A stretch of 64,000 nucleotides of DNA from CAWEFA01 sp963851385 (GCA_963851385.1 CAWKPE010000007.1:14815-78814), one strand, 5' to 3'. Positions 16,759-26,590 are shown, numbered from the stretch's first letter. Notes: generated by a model from the letters alone, not told the origin. Program-made: numbers and translations.

Positions 16759-18204
16759 CTATTCAATATTTGTTGTTTTCAATTCCATCTCCCTGTGTCT
16801 TGCAATGATATTTATTTCACTAAATTTTCTAGAAAGATGAGATGATAGTTTTTCCGCAGCATAAATTGATCTATGTTGCCCCCCGGTACATCCAAAATTT
16901 ACCATAAGCTGCGTATATCCTTTAATATGATATGACTCTATTGCAGAATCGACTATATTAAATATATTTTCCAGGAACAAAGAAACTTTTGAATCTTCAT
17001 CTAAAAAATCGATAACCGATTTATCAAGTCCTGTAAGATTTTTGAATTTTTCCAGTTTGCCAGGATTATTGAATAACCTGCAATCAAAAACAAATCCACC
17101 GCCATTAAGTGTTTCATCAACTGGTATACCCCGACGATATGAAAAACTGTTAATATTTACTGTTACATTAATTGTACCAGAAGAAATATTTTTAATTTGC
17201 TCGGAAATCACAAGATTATCCCAAACCTTCTCCAACTCAGGAAAAGAAACAGGCAACTTGATATTTGATCGAAGCCATTTTAAATGCTCAAGTGCTTTTG
17301 GAATGCTTTGAAGAAATAATTTTTTTTTCTCATACAAACCCCTGAAACCATACGCCCCCATTGCCTGCATCAACCTGATATAAACATATCCATAATAATA
17401 CTTCAAAAATGATTTTGTATCTATATTAATATACTTTCTCAGAACATTTAAATAATAGTCCAGCAATTGTTCCCTGATATCGCTATTCAATGATGTTTTT
17501 GCCTCAAATAGTATTGAAGCAATGTCATACTGAAGTGCTCCACGGCGACCACCCTGGTAATCTATAAAAAACGGCTCATCTTTAAATATCATAATATTGC
17601 GAGACTGAAAATCGCGATACATAAAATAATTGCAGTTAGCTTCTAAAAGAAAATCGCTGAAAGTTTGAAAGTCATTTTCAAGATGCTGTTCATCGAAAGG
17701 TACTTTAGCTAATTTTAAAAAATAATATTTAAAGTAATTCAAATCCCACATCATAGATAGCTTATCGAATGCGCTGCGAGGATAACAGATTGAATAATCT
17801 ATTGCCTTGCTTCCTTTAACCTGAAATAAAGGAAGTTGTTCAAGAACTTTTTTATAAATATTTAATTTTCTGGATGTATAATTACTTTCATCTTCATTAT
17901 CGGAGAAACATTTAAGAAGTGTCGTATCTCCAAAATCCTGTAAAATGTAAACATTATTTTCAATATTTTCAGAATAAATTTCCGGAACATTTAAACCAAG
18001 TTTAAGAAAACTTTTTGTAAAGCCCATAAAAGCAATGTTTTCTTTTTTGTCTTCATTAAATACGCCAATATAGCTATCATTGCTACTCTTAATCCTGTAA
18101 TATTTCCTGTAAGAACCGGAAGATGGTAAAAGTTCAATTGTATCTGGTTTCTTATTTCTAAAACTTTTAAAAAGTCTTTCAATAGCTTTTAATTCAATAT
18201 TCAT
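16759..18204 (-). CDS. Fusion of an aminoglycoside-phosphotransferase-like (AmgK-type) kinase with a RapZ C-terminal domain
   Basis: 481 residues. The N-terminal ~330 form an APH-fold kinase: the catalytic loop is YRDFQSRNIM (Asp and Asn in place) and the metal-binding segment is FFIDYQGGRRGALQYD. Its nearest characterised relatives are cell-wall sugar kinases such as AmgK. From about residue 345 it becomes a RapZ C-terminal domain: SFSYRRGIPVDETLNGGGF, CRLFNNPG and NFGCTGGQHRSIYAAEKL. In E. coli, RapZ senses glucosamine 6-phosphate and this C-terminal half binds RNA. The RapZ N-terminal P-loop domain is absent and replaced by the kinase. Inference: a hexosamine-linked sugar kinase or sensor. 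A promoter box lies at 18229-18236. Confidence 0.88.
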   Translation of the reverse strand: MNIELKAIERLFKSFRNKKPDTIELLPSSGSYRKYYRIKSSNDSYIGVFNEDKKENIAFMGFTKSFLKLGLNVPEIYSENIENNVYILQDFGDTTLLKCFSDNEDESNYTSRKLNIYKKVLEQLPLFQVKGSKAIDYSICYPRSAFDKLSMMWDLNYFKYYFLKLAKVPFDEQHLENDFQTFSDFLLEANCNYFMYRDFQSRNIMIFKDEPFFIDYQGGRRGALQYDIASILFEAKTSLNSDIREQLLDYYLNVLRKYINIDTKSFLKYYYGYVYIRLMQAMGAYGFRGLYEKKKLFLQSIPKALEHLKWLRSNIKLPVSFPELEKVWDNLVISEQIKNISSGTINVTVNINSFSYRRGIPVDETLNGGGFVFDCRLFNNPGKLEKFKNLTGLDKSVIDFLDEDSKVSLFLENIFNIVDSAIESYHIKGYTQLMVNFGCTGGQHRSIYAAEKLSSHLSRKFSEINIIARHREMELKTTNIE

Positions 18205-18228
18205 TTTGATTTTCCGGATTATTCATTA

Positions 18229-18236
18229 CAAATTTA
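18229..18236 (-). promoter_or_regulatory. Candidate -7 box (TAAATTTG) for the kinase-RapZ gene
   Basis: The minus strand reads TAAATTTG 25 bases before the ATG, an exact fit to TAnnTTTG. Confidence 0.45.
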
Positions 18237-18382
18237 AATAAAACATTCATTATTATTTTGCAAGGTCACAATTCGCTTGTTAAGCTAATAAAACTTGTTA
18301 TAAATTATTAAGATGCAAATAATGAAATTGATATTATTTCAATTTTTTTATACTTTTATAAAGAAATTATTTAGAATTATTT

Positions 18383-18838
18383 ATGAGGCTTGAGTTTTTC
18401 GGTATTGAAAATTTAAATTTTGTTGAGTTTAACTTCACAGGCGATGATTTAAACTGTCATCGCTTAAATGAAGAATCATTTTTCCTGAGCAGCGAAGTCT
18501 TTAACTTGTATGCTCATTGTTATGAGCAAAGCAATGAATTGTATGAATATTTTGAACCGACAAAATACAATTCGCGTAAAATAATAGTTCTTCGCAATGA
18601 ACTTACTGTTAATCTCGAAAAACTTTCCAGAATTAAAACTGTTGATGAATTCGTAAATTATATTGATAATGTATTTCTGGGTAAAACTTTTCTTATTGAA
18701 CTGGAAAAGGCTGATTCGTCCTGGAAAGAAAACTGGGAATCGTATAATTTAAAATTAAAAGAAATTAATAAAGAAATGATTACCATAGTTGATCGTTGCA
18801 TTGATGAAAGCCGGATACTTTGGGTAATTGGATATTAA
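18383..18838 (+). CDS. Hypothetical protein (151 aa)
   Basis: Not recognised. A soluble, acidic, mostly helical protein of 151 residues with no signal peptide. It begins MRLEFFGIENLNFVEFNFTG and ends with a helix that closes IDESRILWVIGY. Coding-like base usage and an uninterrupted ATG-to-stop frame support it. It stands alone between the divergently transcribed kinase-RapZ gene and truA, 136 bases upstream of the latter, so co-transcription with truA is possible but not shown. Confidence 0.65.
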   Translation: MRLEFFGIENLNFVEFNFTGDDLNCHRLNEESFFLSSEVFNLYAHCYEQSNELYEYFEPTKYNSRKIIVLRNELTVNLEKLSRIKTVDEFVNYIDNVFLGKTFLIELEKADSSWKENWESYNLKLKEINKEMITIVDRCIDESRILWVIGY

Positions 18839-18955
18839 AGGAAGCAGTTAGTGAAAAGTTTTCTGTTAAAAAAATCTATTTAATACATCTATAATAAAGC
18901 ATATTGTTCTAATCAATTGAATTGATCCTGCACTGACTATTATTTCTAAAACTTG

Positions 18956-18963
18956 TACATTTG
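18956..18963 (+). promoter_or_regulatory. Candidate -7 box (TACATTTG) close to the truA start
   Basis: An exact TAnnTTTG match that ends 11 bases before the TTG start of truA. If used, transcription would begin only a few bases ahead of the start codon, giving a nearly leaderless message. No -33 box was found. Confidence 0.35.
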
Positions 18964-18974
18964 AATAAAAAAAA

Positions 18975-19727
18975 TTGAAACAGCGTTATTTCATACAATT
19001 ATGCTTTAAGGGTACTAATTTTCATGGCTGGCAAAATCAGGCGAATACAATTACAGCTCAGGCAGTATTAGAAAAGTCATTAGCTGTTTTGTTGCGCAAG
19101 CACACTCCGATTATTGGAGCGGGTCGCACAGATACCGGAGTTCATGCTGATTTTTTTATGGCGCATTTTGATTCTGAAGAATTAATAACAGATAATAAAA
19201 AATTTATTTACCAATTGAATCATATCTTGCCAAATGATATTGTAATTCAGAATATATTCCCGGTTATTGCATCCGCACATTCACGTTTTAGTGCAATTTC
19301 ACGCACTTATGAATATTATATAACCCTATGTAAAAATCCCTTCGAAACTGAATATTGTTTACTTTTAAATCACCAACCGGATTTATTATTATTAAATAAA
19401 GCTAGTGAATTATTATATGAATATTCTGATTTTACAAGCTTTTGTAAATTGCATAGCGATAATAAAACGAATATCTGCAAAATATTCGAGGCTGAGTGGC
19501 GAAACGAAAACAATAAACTGATTTTTAAAATAAGAGCCAATCGTTTCTTGAGAGATATGGTTAGGGCACTTGTTGGCACAATGTTGAATGTGGGTTATAG
19601 AAAAAAAACAATATCAGATTTCAGAAACATAATTGAAGCTCGTAATCGAAGTAAAGCAGGAACCTCAGTTCCTGCTCATGGTTTATATTTAGTTGATATT
19701 GAATATCCGAAAGAAATATTTAGCTAA
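18975..19727 (+). CDS. truA: tRNA pseudouridine(38-40) synthase
   Basis: Isomerises uridine to pseudouridine at positions 38-40 of the tRNA anticodon arm. The 250-residue length, the N-terminal FKGTNFHGWQNQ and the catalytic motif GAGRTDTGVHA with its Asp, plus RANRFLRDMVRALVGTM near the C-terminus, are diagnostic. The start must be the TTG at 18975: family members begin with a short M-x-R-Y-F-I-Q strand, and no ATG lies before the first conserved residues. Confidence 0.95.
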   Translation: MKQRYFIQLCFKGTNFHGWQNQANTITAQAVLEKSLAVLLRKHTPIIGAGRTDTGVHADFFMAHFDSEELITDNKKFIYQLNHILPNDIVIQNIFPVIASAHSRFSAISRTYEYYITLCKNPFETEYCLLLNHQPDLLLLNKASELLYEYSDFTSFCKLHSDNKTNICKIFEAEWRNENNKLIFKIRANRFLRDMVRALVGTMLNVGYRKKTISDFRNIIEARNRSKAGTSVPAHGLYLVDIEYPKEIFS

Positions 19728-19923
19728 TTTTTTTTAATGTTTGTAAAAGCAGCAGAAACATTAGTTTAATTTTAACGTAAAATTTTAGTTTGATAAATCT
19801 TTCATTCATCTAAATAATAGATAATTAAAAAATTTATACCTAAAATTTTGAAAATATAGGGATAGTATTTAAAAGTTGAATCTATTTTGTAATTTAGGAC
19901 TTGTTAATTAAATTAAATTAAAT

Positions 19924-21462
19924 ATGAGACTAACCATTACCCGAAAATTAAGTATTGGCTTTGGAACGGTAGTATTTATAATCATTGTAAATGTTTTTTT
20001 AACTTCTATTATGTCACATAATAATAAAAAGTTAAATGAAGAAATTACCAATGTATTTGTGCCATCAGCAAGTCTTTTAAATGATTTGGCAAATCAAATC
20101 TCGAACTCAAAAATGCTCATTAAAAATTGGGTTTATATTGACAAAGTTGCTGACACACCTGAGAAAAATAAATTAAAAGAATTACATGAAAAAGATTTTC
20201 CATTGCTTAACAAGTTAATAACAGATACTTCAAAATTGTGGGCTAAATATTTGTCACCTGAAGTAGAAAATACTTATCAAAGAATTTCAAAAATAATTAC
20301 AGACAGCTTGTTTGTTCAGCATAAGCAAATAATGGAGAAATTAACGAACCTTGCAAACTACGACGATTTTATGATCATGTCGGAAATTACTCCCCTAGTT
20401 GAAGGAAATGGATCATTAATGATCCAGACCGATAACACAGTAAAGGAAATTAAAAATCTGGAGAATACATTTAATGAAAAAGCAAATGAACTTCGTCTTG
20501 CTATGGGAGAATCATTTAATAGTTTTCAGACATTTACCATAATAGCTGGAATAATAGTAATTTTTATAACACTGATTATATCTTTTTGGATTACAAGTTC
20601 AATATCCAATCCATTAAAAAAAGGAGTAGAATTTGCTCAAACTTTTGAGAACGGTGATATAACTGCAACTATTGATATAAATCAAAGTGATGAATTTGGA
20701 GATCTTGCAAATGCACTGCGAAGCATGCAGGCCAAGCTTGCGGAAATTATAGGTATTTTTATAACCAGTGCCGAGAATATTGCAGAAGCAAGCAACCAAA
20801 TAAATGATAGTTCAAGAAATCTTTCTATGAATGCTTCCAGCCAGGCCGCTTCAACAGAAGAAATTTCTTCATCAATTGAAGAAATTGCATCAAATATCCA
20901 GCAAAATACGGATAATTCGATGCAAACTGAAAAAATTTCATTACTTGCTGCAAATGAAATCAAAAAAGTAAATGAAGCTGCTAAAAATTCGGCTTCATCA
21001 ATGAAACGAATTGATGAGAGAATAACTGTAATTAATGACATAGCTTTCCAAACAAACATATTAGCTCTAAATGCCGCAGTTGAAGCTGCACGTGCCGGTG
21101 AACATGGAAAAGGATTTGCAGTAGTTGCAGCAGAAGTCCGCAAATTAGCAGAACGCAGCAAAATAGCTGCTGAAGAAATTGGAGAATTATCGCGTAAAAG
21201 TTTGCTTGATTCAGAAGAGTCAAGTAAACAATTAGAAGCTGTAGTGCCCGAAATAGAACATACTGCCAAATTGGTTAAGGAGATTACTGCAGCCAATCTT
21301 GAACAGAATTCAAGTATAGACCAGATCAATAATTCCATACAACAACTTAATACTTCAACGCAACAAAGTGCAGCATCTGCTGAAAAAATGTCATTAAATT
21401 CAGATGACCTTGCCAAGCTTGCTTCTGAACTAAAACGAACAGCAGGGTACTTTAGGGTTTAA
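19924..21462 (+). CDS. Methyl-accepting chemotaxis protein
   Basis: A 512-residue membrane chemoreceptor. Membrane segment 1 is at about residues 9-30 and segment 2 at about 200-222 (FTIIAGIIVIFITLIISFWI). Between them is a ~170-residue helical periplasmic sensor. A HAMP domain (about 223-275, NPLKKGVEFAQTFENGDITA) leads into a coiled-coil signalling domain whose hairpin tip is DIAFQTNILALNAAVEAARA and EHGKGFAVVAAEVRKLAERS. It would control a CheA kinase, but no che gene is in the window. The next genes encode a YfiR-like protein and a TonB-dependent receptor. The tandem ttaaa repeats at 19905-19920 precede the ATG. Confidence 0.95.
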   Translation: MRLTITRKLSIGFGTVVFIIIVNVFLTSIMSHNNKKLNEEITNVFVPSASLLNDLANQISNSKMLIKNWVYIDKVADTPEKNKLKELHEKDFPLLNKLITDTSKLWAKYLSPEVENTYQRISKIITDSLFVQHKQIMEKLTNLANYDDFMIMSEITPLVEGNGSLMIQTDNTVKEIKNLENTFNEKANELRLAMGESFNSFQTFTIIAGIIVIFITLIISFWITSSISNPLKKGVEFAQTFENGDITATIDINQSDEFGDLANALRSMQAKLAEIIGIFITSAENIAEASNQINDSSRNLSMNASSQAASTEEISSSIEEIASNIQQNTDNSMQTEKISLLAANEIKKVNEAAKNSASSMKRIDERITVINDIAFQTNILALNAAVEAARAGEHGKGFAVVAAEVRKLAERSKIAAEEIGELSRKSLLDSEESSKQLEAVVPEIEHTAKLVKEITAANLEQNSSIDQINNSIQQLNTSTQQSAASAEKMSLNSDDLAKLASELKRTAGYFRV

Positions 21463-21753
21463 ACTAAATGAGCTTATATTATCTTCAACCCTGCACAGCA
21501 GAGTACATTATTTTTATGGTTTCAATCTGTTGAATTCAGAATAAACTGGAATTAATTCTTTTGTTTGATTTTTTTTTCTTAAATTAAACTTTACAAATGA
21601 TTTTACATATAATATTTTAATTAAGTAAATTTTAGTAGTTTATGAATTCAAAGTTCAGGAAAATTATTACCTCTATTAAACTAATGTGCCGTTTACTTTG
21701 CTTTTCAATTCAATCAAAAAATATCTTGTTTTTTAATATCTAAATGGAACACT

Positions 21754-22266
21754 ATGAAAAATGTAATTTGTTTATTTGCCTTTTTGGGATTTATGGGCTG
21801 TCTGAACTCCAAAGCTCAAAATGAAAAATTCAAAGCACTATTTATGTATAATTTCACGAAATACATTGAATGGCCTGCTGTTCAGCGCCAAGGAGATTTT
21901 ATAATTGGCGTATTGGGAAACTCTCCTTTAACAAAAGAACTGGAAATTATCGCAGAAAGGCAAAAGATTGGTCTGCAAAACATTGTAGTTAAAACGTTTG
22001 CTTCAGTTGATGAAATCCAAAGTTGCCATATCTTGTATTTGCCTTCATCTAAAAGCGCAAACATAAGTCAGGTAGTTGCTAAACTCAGTGGCAAAAATAC
22101 GCTTATAATTTCTGATAAAGCAGGTTTGGCCCTTCAGGGAGCAGGAATCAATTATGTGATGGATGGAGACAAACTAAAATATGAGATTAATAAATCTAAT
22201 ATTGAAAATAAGGGACTTGCTGTAAGTAATACACTGTTATCTTTAGGTATCGTAGTGTCTAAATAA
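21754..22266 (+). CDS. YfiR family (DUF4154) periplasmic protein
   Basis: A 170-residue exported protein. After a signal peptide (mature form probably beginning near QNEKFKALFMYNFTKYIEWP) it has the YfiR fold signature: IIGVLGNSPLTKELE, CHILYLPSSKSANISQV, GKNTLIISDKAGLALQGAGINY and a C-terminal VSNTLLSLGIVVSK. In Pseudomonas YfiR inhibits a diguanylate cyclase from the periplasm. In many bacteria a YfiR-like gene stands beside a TonB receptor of the kind found here 42 bases downstream, so the two are likely co-transcribed and act together. No GGDEF partner is in the window. Confidence 0.88.
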   Translation: MKNVICLFAFLGFMGCLNSKAQNEKFKALFMYNFTKYIEWPAVQRQGDFIIGVLGNSPLTKELEIIAERQKIGLQNIVVKTFASVDEIQSCHILYLPSSKSANISQVVAKLSGKNTLIISDKAGLALQGAGINYVMDGDKLKYEINKSNIENKGLAVSNTLLSLGIVVSK

Positions 22267-22308
22267 TTATAAATTTTCTAAAAATATTAATGCTTAAATA
22301 ATTTAAAG

Positions 22309-24813
22309 ATGAAAAAAATAAAATACATAATAGTTTTAATAACATTTTTTGCTATAGCAATTCCAGCAATTTATGGACAAACTCCCCAGAAAAAAGTTTC
22401 AGAAATGACAAAAGAAGAAATGATGGAACTAAAGTACGATGATCTATTGAAAATTTCTTTTGAAGATCTTATTATAGTTGCAAACAAATTTGGAATGTCT
22501 TCTGACGAATTACTAGATTATTTTCTAAATAAAGATGTGACTTCTGCATCAAAACGTTCAGAAAAATCTTTGAATTCGCCTTTATCATCAACCGTTATTT
22601 CAAGGGATGAAATTGTTAATTCAGGAGCTACAAGTATCCCCGAAGTTTTAAGATTGGTTCCCGGAATGATAGTGCGCGAAAAAACACCTGGCAACTATGA
22701 TGTTCAAATCAGGGGCAATGATAATCTGCCACCTATGGGCATCATGGTGTATACAGAAAACTCTATGACATTGGTTATGATAGATGGACGCCCAGTTTAC
22801 AATTATGGTTTTGGTGGCACTTTTTGGGAAACTTTGCCTGTTGAACTAAACGATATTGAGCGTATTGAGGTTATTCGTGGACCTTCCAGTGCGCTCTACG
22901 GACCTAATGCAGTTTCGGGTGCGATAAATATAATCACCCGGTCAGTTGATAGCAAAAAACTGCATGCCGATGCACAGGCACAGGTTGGGAACAACAATTC
23001 CATGCTGACAAATGCCGCTGTTTCATTTGGGGTTGATAAACTGAAAGTAAGGGTTTCCGGGAATTATAATCACTTCAATAGGTTTGAGGATGATTTTTAT
23101 GTATTTGATTATAATCAAAAATACAGTCCAAGTGAAATGGCTACTCTTCAGATGCCAACTATAAATGGTGTTCCTGGTGGGCCTGTGGAAGAAAATTTCA
23201 ATACTACATTCCCTAAGCCATCTCTTGCCACTGAGAAGTATGCGGCAAATGCTTTCTTAACGTATGATGCAACCAAGGATATTGGGCTAAACCTGGCTAT
23301 TGGCGCCCAAAATTCAGATGTCATCTCAAGTACCTTGGGCAACAACAATATTCCTATTGTTCCGCGTACTTCAAATACAAAATATATTGATTTCCGTGCA
23401 AAAATCTATGGATTCCAAGCCCAGGCAAACTTTATGAATGGCGATCAGGATGTTCAACATAATTATCAAGGCTGGCATATTGCTCCCAGTGTATTTCAAT
23501 CATCCATTGAATATGAACATACTTTTGGCACTCTTGTTTTGCGGCCTGGCGTTAGTTTGCAAAACACAACCTATGATGACAGTAAGTGGGGACATGCAGC
23601 ATTAAAGGATGGTTTTTTAAACGGGCCTAAAACACTCTCATCATTTGCTTATTATTTACGTGCCGATTACAAAGCTTTTGATAAACTGCGCCTTATTGCA
23701 GCTATTCGCGGAGATAAATATAATAAGCCCGACGTGAACAAACTCACTTACCAGTTCATCTCTACTTATGATATTAATGAAAACAATATTGTTCGTGCCG
23801 GATATTCACAAGCTAACCGTGGTCCATTTATTTCCGACACTTATGCCGATTATTACTGGAACGTATCTCAAATGCCACCTACAACCATACAATACGAAGG
23901 CAACCAAAACCTCAAGCTTCCCACTATGGATATGTTTGAAGTAGGTTATCGAAGCAAAATATCGAAAAACATTATGGTTGAACTGGAAGCATTTCATACC
24001 GTATTGAAAGACCTTACTTTTTGGAACCCAGACTCAATGAGTATAAATTTAGATATTACACCTCTTGAAACTAATGGAACGCCTATTGTTAATGTTGTTG
24101 GTCATGGACAGTATGAAAACCTTAATATGAAATCTACTCAAAATGGGATTACTCTAAATGTAAGTGTCGTGGTTTCCAGTAAACTTAATTTTAAGGTTTT
24201 TGGAACCATACAACAGTCAAAGCTTACCAATGTATATCCGCGTACTATTTTTGATGATCTCAATTATCTTGAACAAGTCAGTGGATATAAATTTATATTA
24301 GATACTGCAGATATTTTTTCAAAACTAAGAAATGGCGACAAAAGCCCTTTTACGAATCCTAAAAGGTCTTACACTGCAACCAATTCAATGTATAAGGATA
24401 GCAGCAACCAATCAATGGACAACAAAGCAACACCAACTTTTTTTGGCGGTTTAACATTAAATTATACGCCATTAAAAAAATGGAACATCAACTCCAGTTT
24501 CTATTTTTATACACAGCAAACCTTGCTTACTAATAGAACTGATGAAATTGGTTCAGGTATGCCTGTAAATCTCAATAATCCTTCAAATTATGATGCTTTT
24601 GGTAATTATACATATAAAAATAATGGGAAATATACTGATGAATATACCGTCCAGCCAAAGGTTATTATAAACCTTAAAGTATCTTATAAATTCTGGAAAG
24701 AAAATTCAATATTTTTTAATGCAAGAAACTTGTTTAATAACGATAAAAAAGAATTTGCATTTCTTGACAAGGTTGGCGGGCTTTATCTTATCGGCTTGAG
24801 TCTGAATTATTAA
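22309..24813 (+). CDS. TonB-dependent outer-membrane receptor
   Basis: 834 residues: signal peptide (cleavage after IYGQ), then an N-terminal extension with KISFEDLIIVANKFGMSSDE and DVTSASKRSEK, the plug (STVISRDEIVNSGATSIPEV, LRLVPGMIVREKTPG, IRGPSSALYGPNAVSGAINI) and a 22-stranded-type barrel ending in LYLIGLSLNY. The DVTSASKR linker and the neighbouring YfiR gene are typical of a receptor class usually paired with a signalling output. It is not a SusC: there is no carboxypeptidase-like N-terminal domain and no SusD. The ligand is unknown. A terminator follows at 24842. Confidence 0.93.
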   Translation: MKKIKYIIVLITFFAIAIPAIYGQTPQKKVSEMTKEEMMELKYDDLLKISFEDLIIVANKFGMSSDELLDYFLNKDVTSASKRSEKSLNSPLSSTVISRDEIVNSGATSIPEVLRLVPGMIVREKTPGNYDVQIRGNDNLPPMGIMVYTENSMTLVMIDGRPVYNYGFGGTFWETLPVELNDIERIEVIRGPSSALYGPNAVSGAINIITRSVDSKKLHADAQAQVGNNNSMLTNAAVSFGVDKLKVRVSGNYNHFNRFEDDFYVFDYNQKYSPSEMATLQMPTINGVPGGPVEENFNTTFPKPSLATEKYAANAFLTYDATKDIGLNLAIGAQNSDVISSTLGNNNIPIVPRTSNTKYIDFRAKIYGFQAQANFMNGDQDVQHNYQGWHIAPSVFQSSIEYEHTFGTLVLRPGVSLQNTTYDDSKWGHAALKDGFLNGPKTLSSFAYYLRADYKAFDKLRLIAAIRGDKYNKPDVNKLTYQFISTYDINENNIVRAGYSQANRGPFISDTYADYYWNVSQMPPTTIQYEGNQNLKLPTMDMFEVGYRSKISKNIMVELEAFHTVLKDLTFWNPDSMSINLDITPLETNGTPIVNVVGHGQYENLNMKSTQNGITLNVSVVVSSKLNFKVFGTIQQSKLTNVYPRTIFDDLNYLEQVSGYKFILDTADIFSKLRNGDKSPFTNPKRSYTATNSMYKDSSNQSMDNKATPTFFGGLTLNYTPLKKWNINSSFYFYTQQTLLTNRTDEIGSGMPVNLNNPSNYDAFGNYTYKNNGKYTDEYTVQPKVIINLKVSYKFWKENSIFFNARNLFNNDKKEFAFLDKVGGLYLIGLSLNY

Positions 24814-24841
24814 ATTTTACGGAAATATATAGCATATATTA

Positions 24842-24876
24842 AAAAAGCTTTGTGTTTTTGAAATGCAAAGCTTTTT
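24842..24876 (+). terminator. Rho-independent terminator after the TonB receptor
   Basis: An 11-bp stem aaaaagctttg/caaagcttttt around a 13-base loop, ending in a T-run. The remaining intergenic DNA up to 25171 holds a further small hairpin (ttcaggt/acctgaa, 24918-24939) and the promoter of the TPR gene. Confidence 0.75.
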
Positions 24877-25115
24877 AATTTATATCAGAACTAACTAAAG
24901 TAACATTAATAGAACAATTCAGGTAGTCCTCAACCTGAAATGAAAATAACCAAATTGCAGGAACTTGAAATATGAGTTATTTAATTCCTGTATTTTCATA
25001 AAAATACAATATAATTATCTTATTTATTTTAACCTTAATCATTGTTCTGCAATAATATAAAGAAGAATTATATGAGTTACTAACAAGATTTGGTTCATAT
25101 TTCCAACCTTAAGTA

Positions 25116-25148
25116 TTTGAAATATTGACAAAAATGTTATTATTTTTG
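25116..25148 (+). promoter_or_regulatory. Promoter of the TPR-comA-aroE group
   Basis: A -33 box TTTG (25116-25119) and a -7 box TATTTTTG (25141-25148) stand 21 bases apart, matching the Bacteroidetes sigma consensus in sequence and spacing; the ATG follows 23 bases later. Confidence 0.55.
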
Positions 25149-25171
25149 GGCAGAAATTGAGGGGAAATTTT

Positions 25172-26590
25172 ATGAACCAGGAAAGAGAACCGCTTTTCGA
25201 CGACCGTGAGTATGCATATGTTATGGATCGCTATAAAAGGATGCTGCGCAGCGGTAAAGATTATTTTTTTGATGTTCATGAATTCGAAATTCTTATCGAA
25301 CAATTTCTACAATTCGGAGATTTGGAAAATGCCTCCAAAGCGATTGATATCGGTATTCGCCAGCATCCCTATTCAGGTGATCTGGTGTTAAAAAAAGCAC
25401 AGGTACTCATTGATAAAGGTGACAGTGCTAATGCTTTGAAAATACTTGATAATGCCGAAAAAATGGAAACCGGCAACTTTGAATTATTTCTATTAAAAGG
25501 TATTGCATGTAATTTTACAGGTAAAAAAAAGGAAGCAAGAGATTATTTTAATAAAGCAATTGAAATTTCTGGTGAAAATATTGTCGATACGCTTTTCAGC
25601 ATAGCAGTAAATTTTGAGAACCTTAACGATTATAACACCGCATTGACCTATCTTCAGTCAGCAAAAAAAGAAGACAACTATAACCTTACTATTCTTTTTG
25701 AATTAGGCTCATGCTATGATCGATTAGAAGATTATGAGAATTCAAAAAAGCTTTATAATGAATACCTGGATATCAATCCATTTTCTGATACTGTTTGGTT
25801 TAATTTAGGTGTTATATACTCTAAAAAATTGGATTTTGATAAAGCTATCGAAGCATTCGATTTTACCATTTCAATTAATGAAAATTATGCATTAGCCTAT
25901 TATAATAAAGGTAATGCCCTGGTAAATAAAAGCAGATACGATAAGGCAATTGAAGCTTATAAAGAATATCTGTCCTTAGATGAGAATCACTCCGAAACCT
26001 TATGTTATGTTGGTGAGTGTTATGAGCGAATGGGAAAATTAGGCCATGCGCTTGAATACTATTATAGATCTCTCGAAACCGATCCTAATTATTCAGATGC
26101 TATTTACGGAATAGGCATTATACATAGCATCCGTGAAAATTACGATGAAAGTATCCAATATATTCTTAAAGCTATTGATCGCAATCCGGGTAGTTCAGAT
26201 TACTGGTTTTCGTTGGGAAATATTTATTCACGGTTAAACCAAGCTGAAAAGGCCATTGAGGCTTTCAGGCATTCTACTGAATTGGATCCAAATGATTATG
26301 AATCATGGCTAAACTTATCTGAACTTTATTTTAAGAAAAATCTTCTTACAAAGGCCATTAAAACTTTAGAAGACGCCTATATTTTCAATGCCGATGTTGC
26401 CCTGATTAATTATCGTCTTGCAGCTTATAATCTTTTAAGGCATAATATTTCTGAAAGTCTTGTTTATGTCAAAAGGGGCATGAAAAGTAATTTTAAAGAG
26501 CATGAAGAACTTTTCAAATTTTACCCTGCAGCTTCCAATATTAAGGAAATTAGTGAGCTGATTCAGCAATTCAATTCTATAAAGCAATGA
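25172..26590 (+). CDS. TPR repeat protein
   Basis: A soluble protein of about 472 residues made of some eleven tetratricopeptide repeats, for example VWFNLGVIYSKKLDFDKAIE, ALAYYNKGNALVNKSRYDKA and DYWFSLGNIYSRLNQAEKAI. Such scaffolds bind other proteins; no enzymatic domain is visible. I take the ATG at 25172 (MNQEREPLFDD) rather than an in-frame TTG 15 bases upstream. Its stop overlaps the start of comA by 4 bases (ATGA), so the two are translationally coupled. Confidence 0.92.
   Translation: MNQEREPLFDDREYAYVMDRYKRMLRSGKDYFFDVHEFEILIEQFLQFGDLENASKAIDIGIRQHPYSGDLVLKKAQVLIDKGDSANALKILDNAEKMETGNFELFLLKGIACNFTGKKKEARDYFNKAIEISGENIVDTLFSIAVNFENLNDYNTALTYLQSAKKEDNYNLTILFELGSCYDRLEDYENSKKLYNEYLDINPFSDTVWFNLGVIYSKKLDFDKAIEAFDFTISINENYALAYYNKGNALVNKSRYDKAIEAYKEYLSLDENHSETLCYVGECYERMGKLGHALEYYYRSLETDPNYSDAIYGIGIIHSIRENYDESIQYILKAIDRNPGSSDYWFSLGNIYSRLNQAEKAIEAFRHSTELDPNDYESWLNLSELYFKKNLLTKAIKTLEDAYIFNADVALINYRLAAYNLLRHNISESLVYVKRGMKSNFKEHEELFKFYPAASNIKEISELIQQFNSIKQ

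Noticed and set aside
20682..21416. 244-codon frame on the minus strand inside the chemoreceptor gene
   Set aside because: Antisense shadow of the long coiled-coil coding sequence; the plus strand encodes a clear MCP domain.
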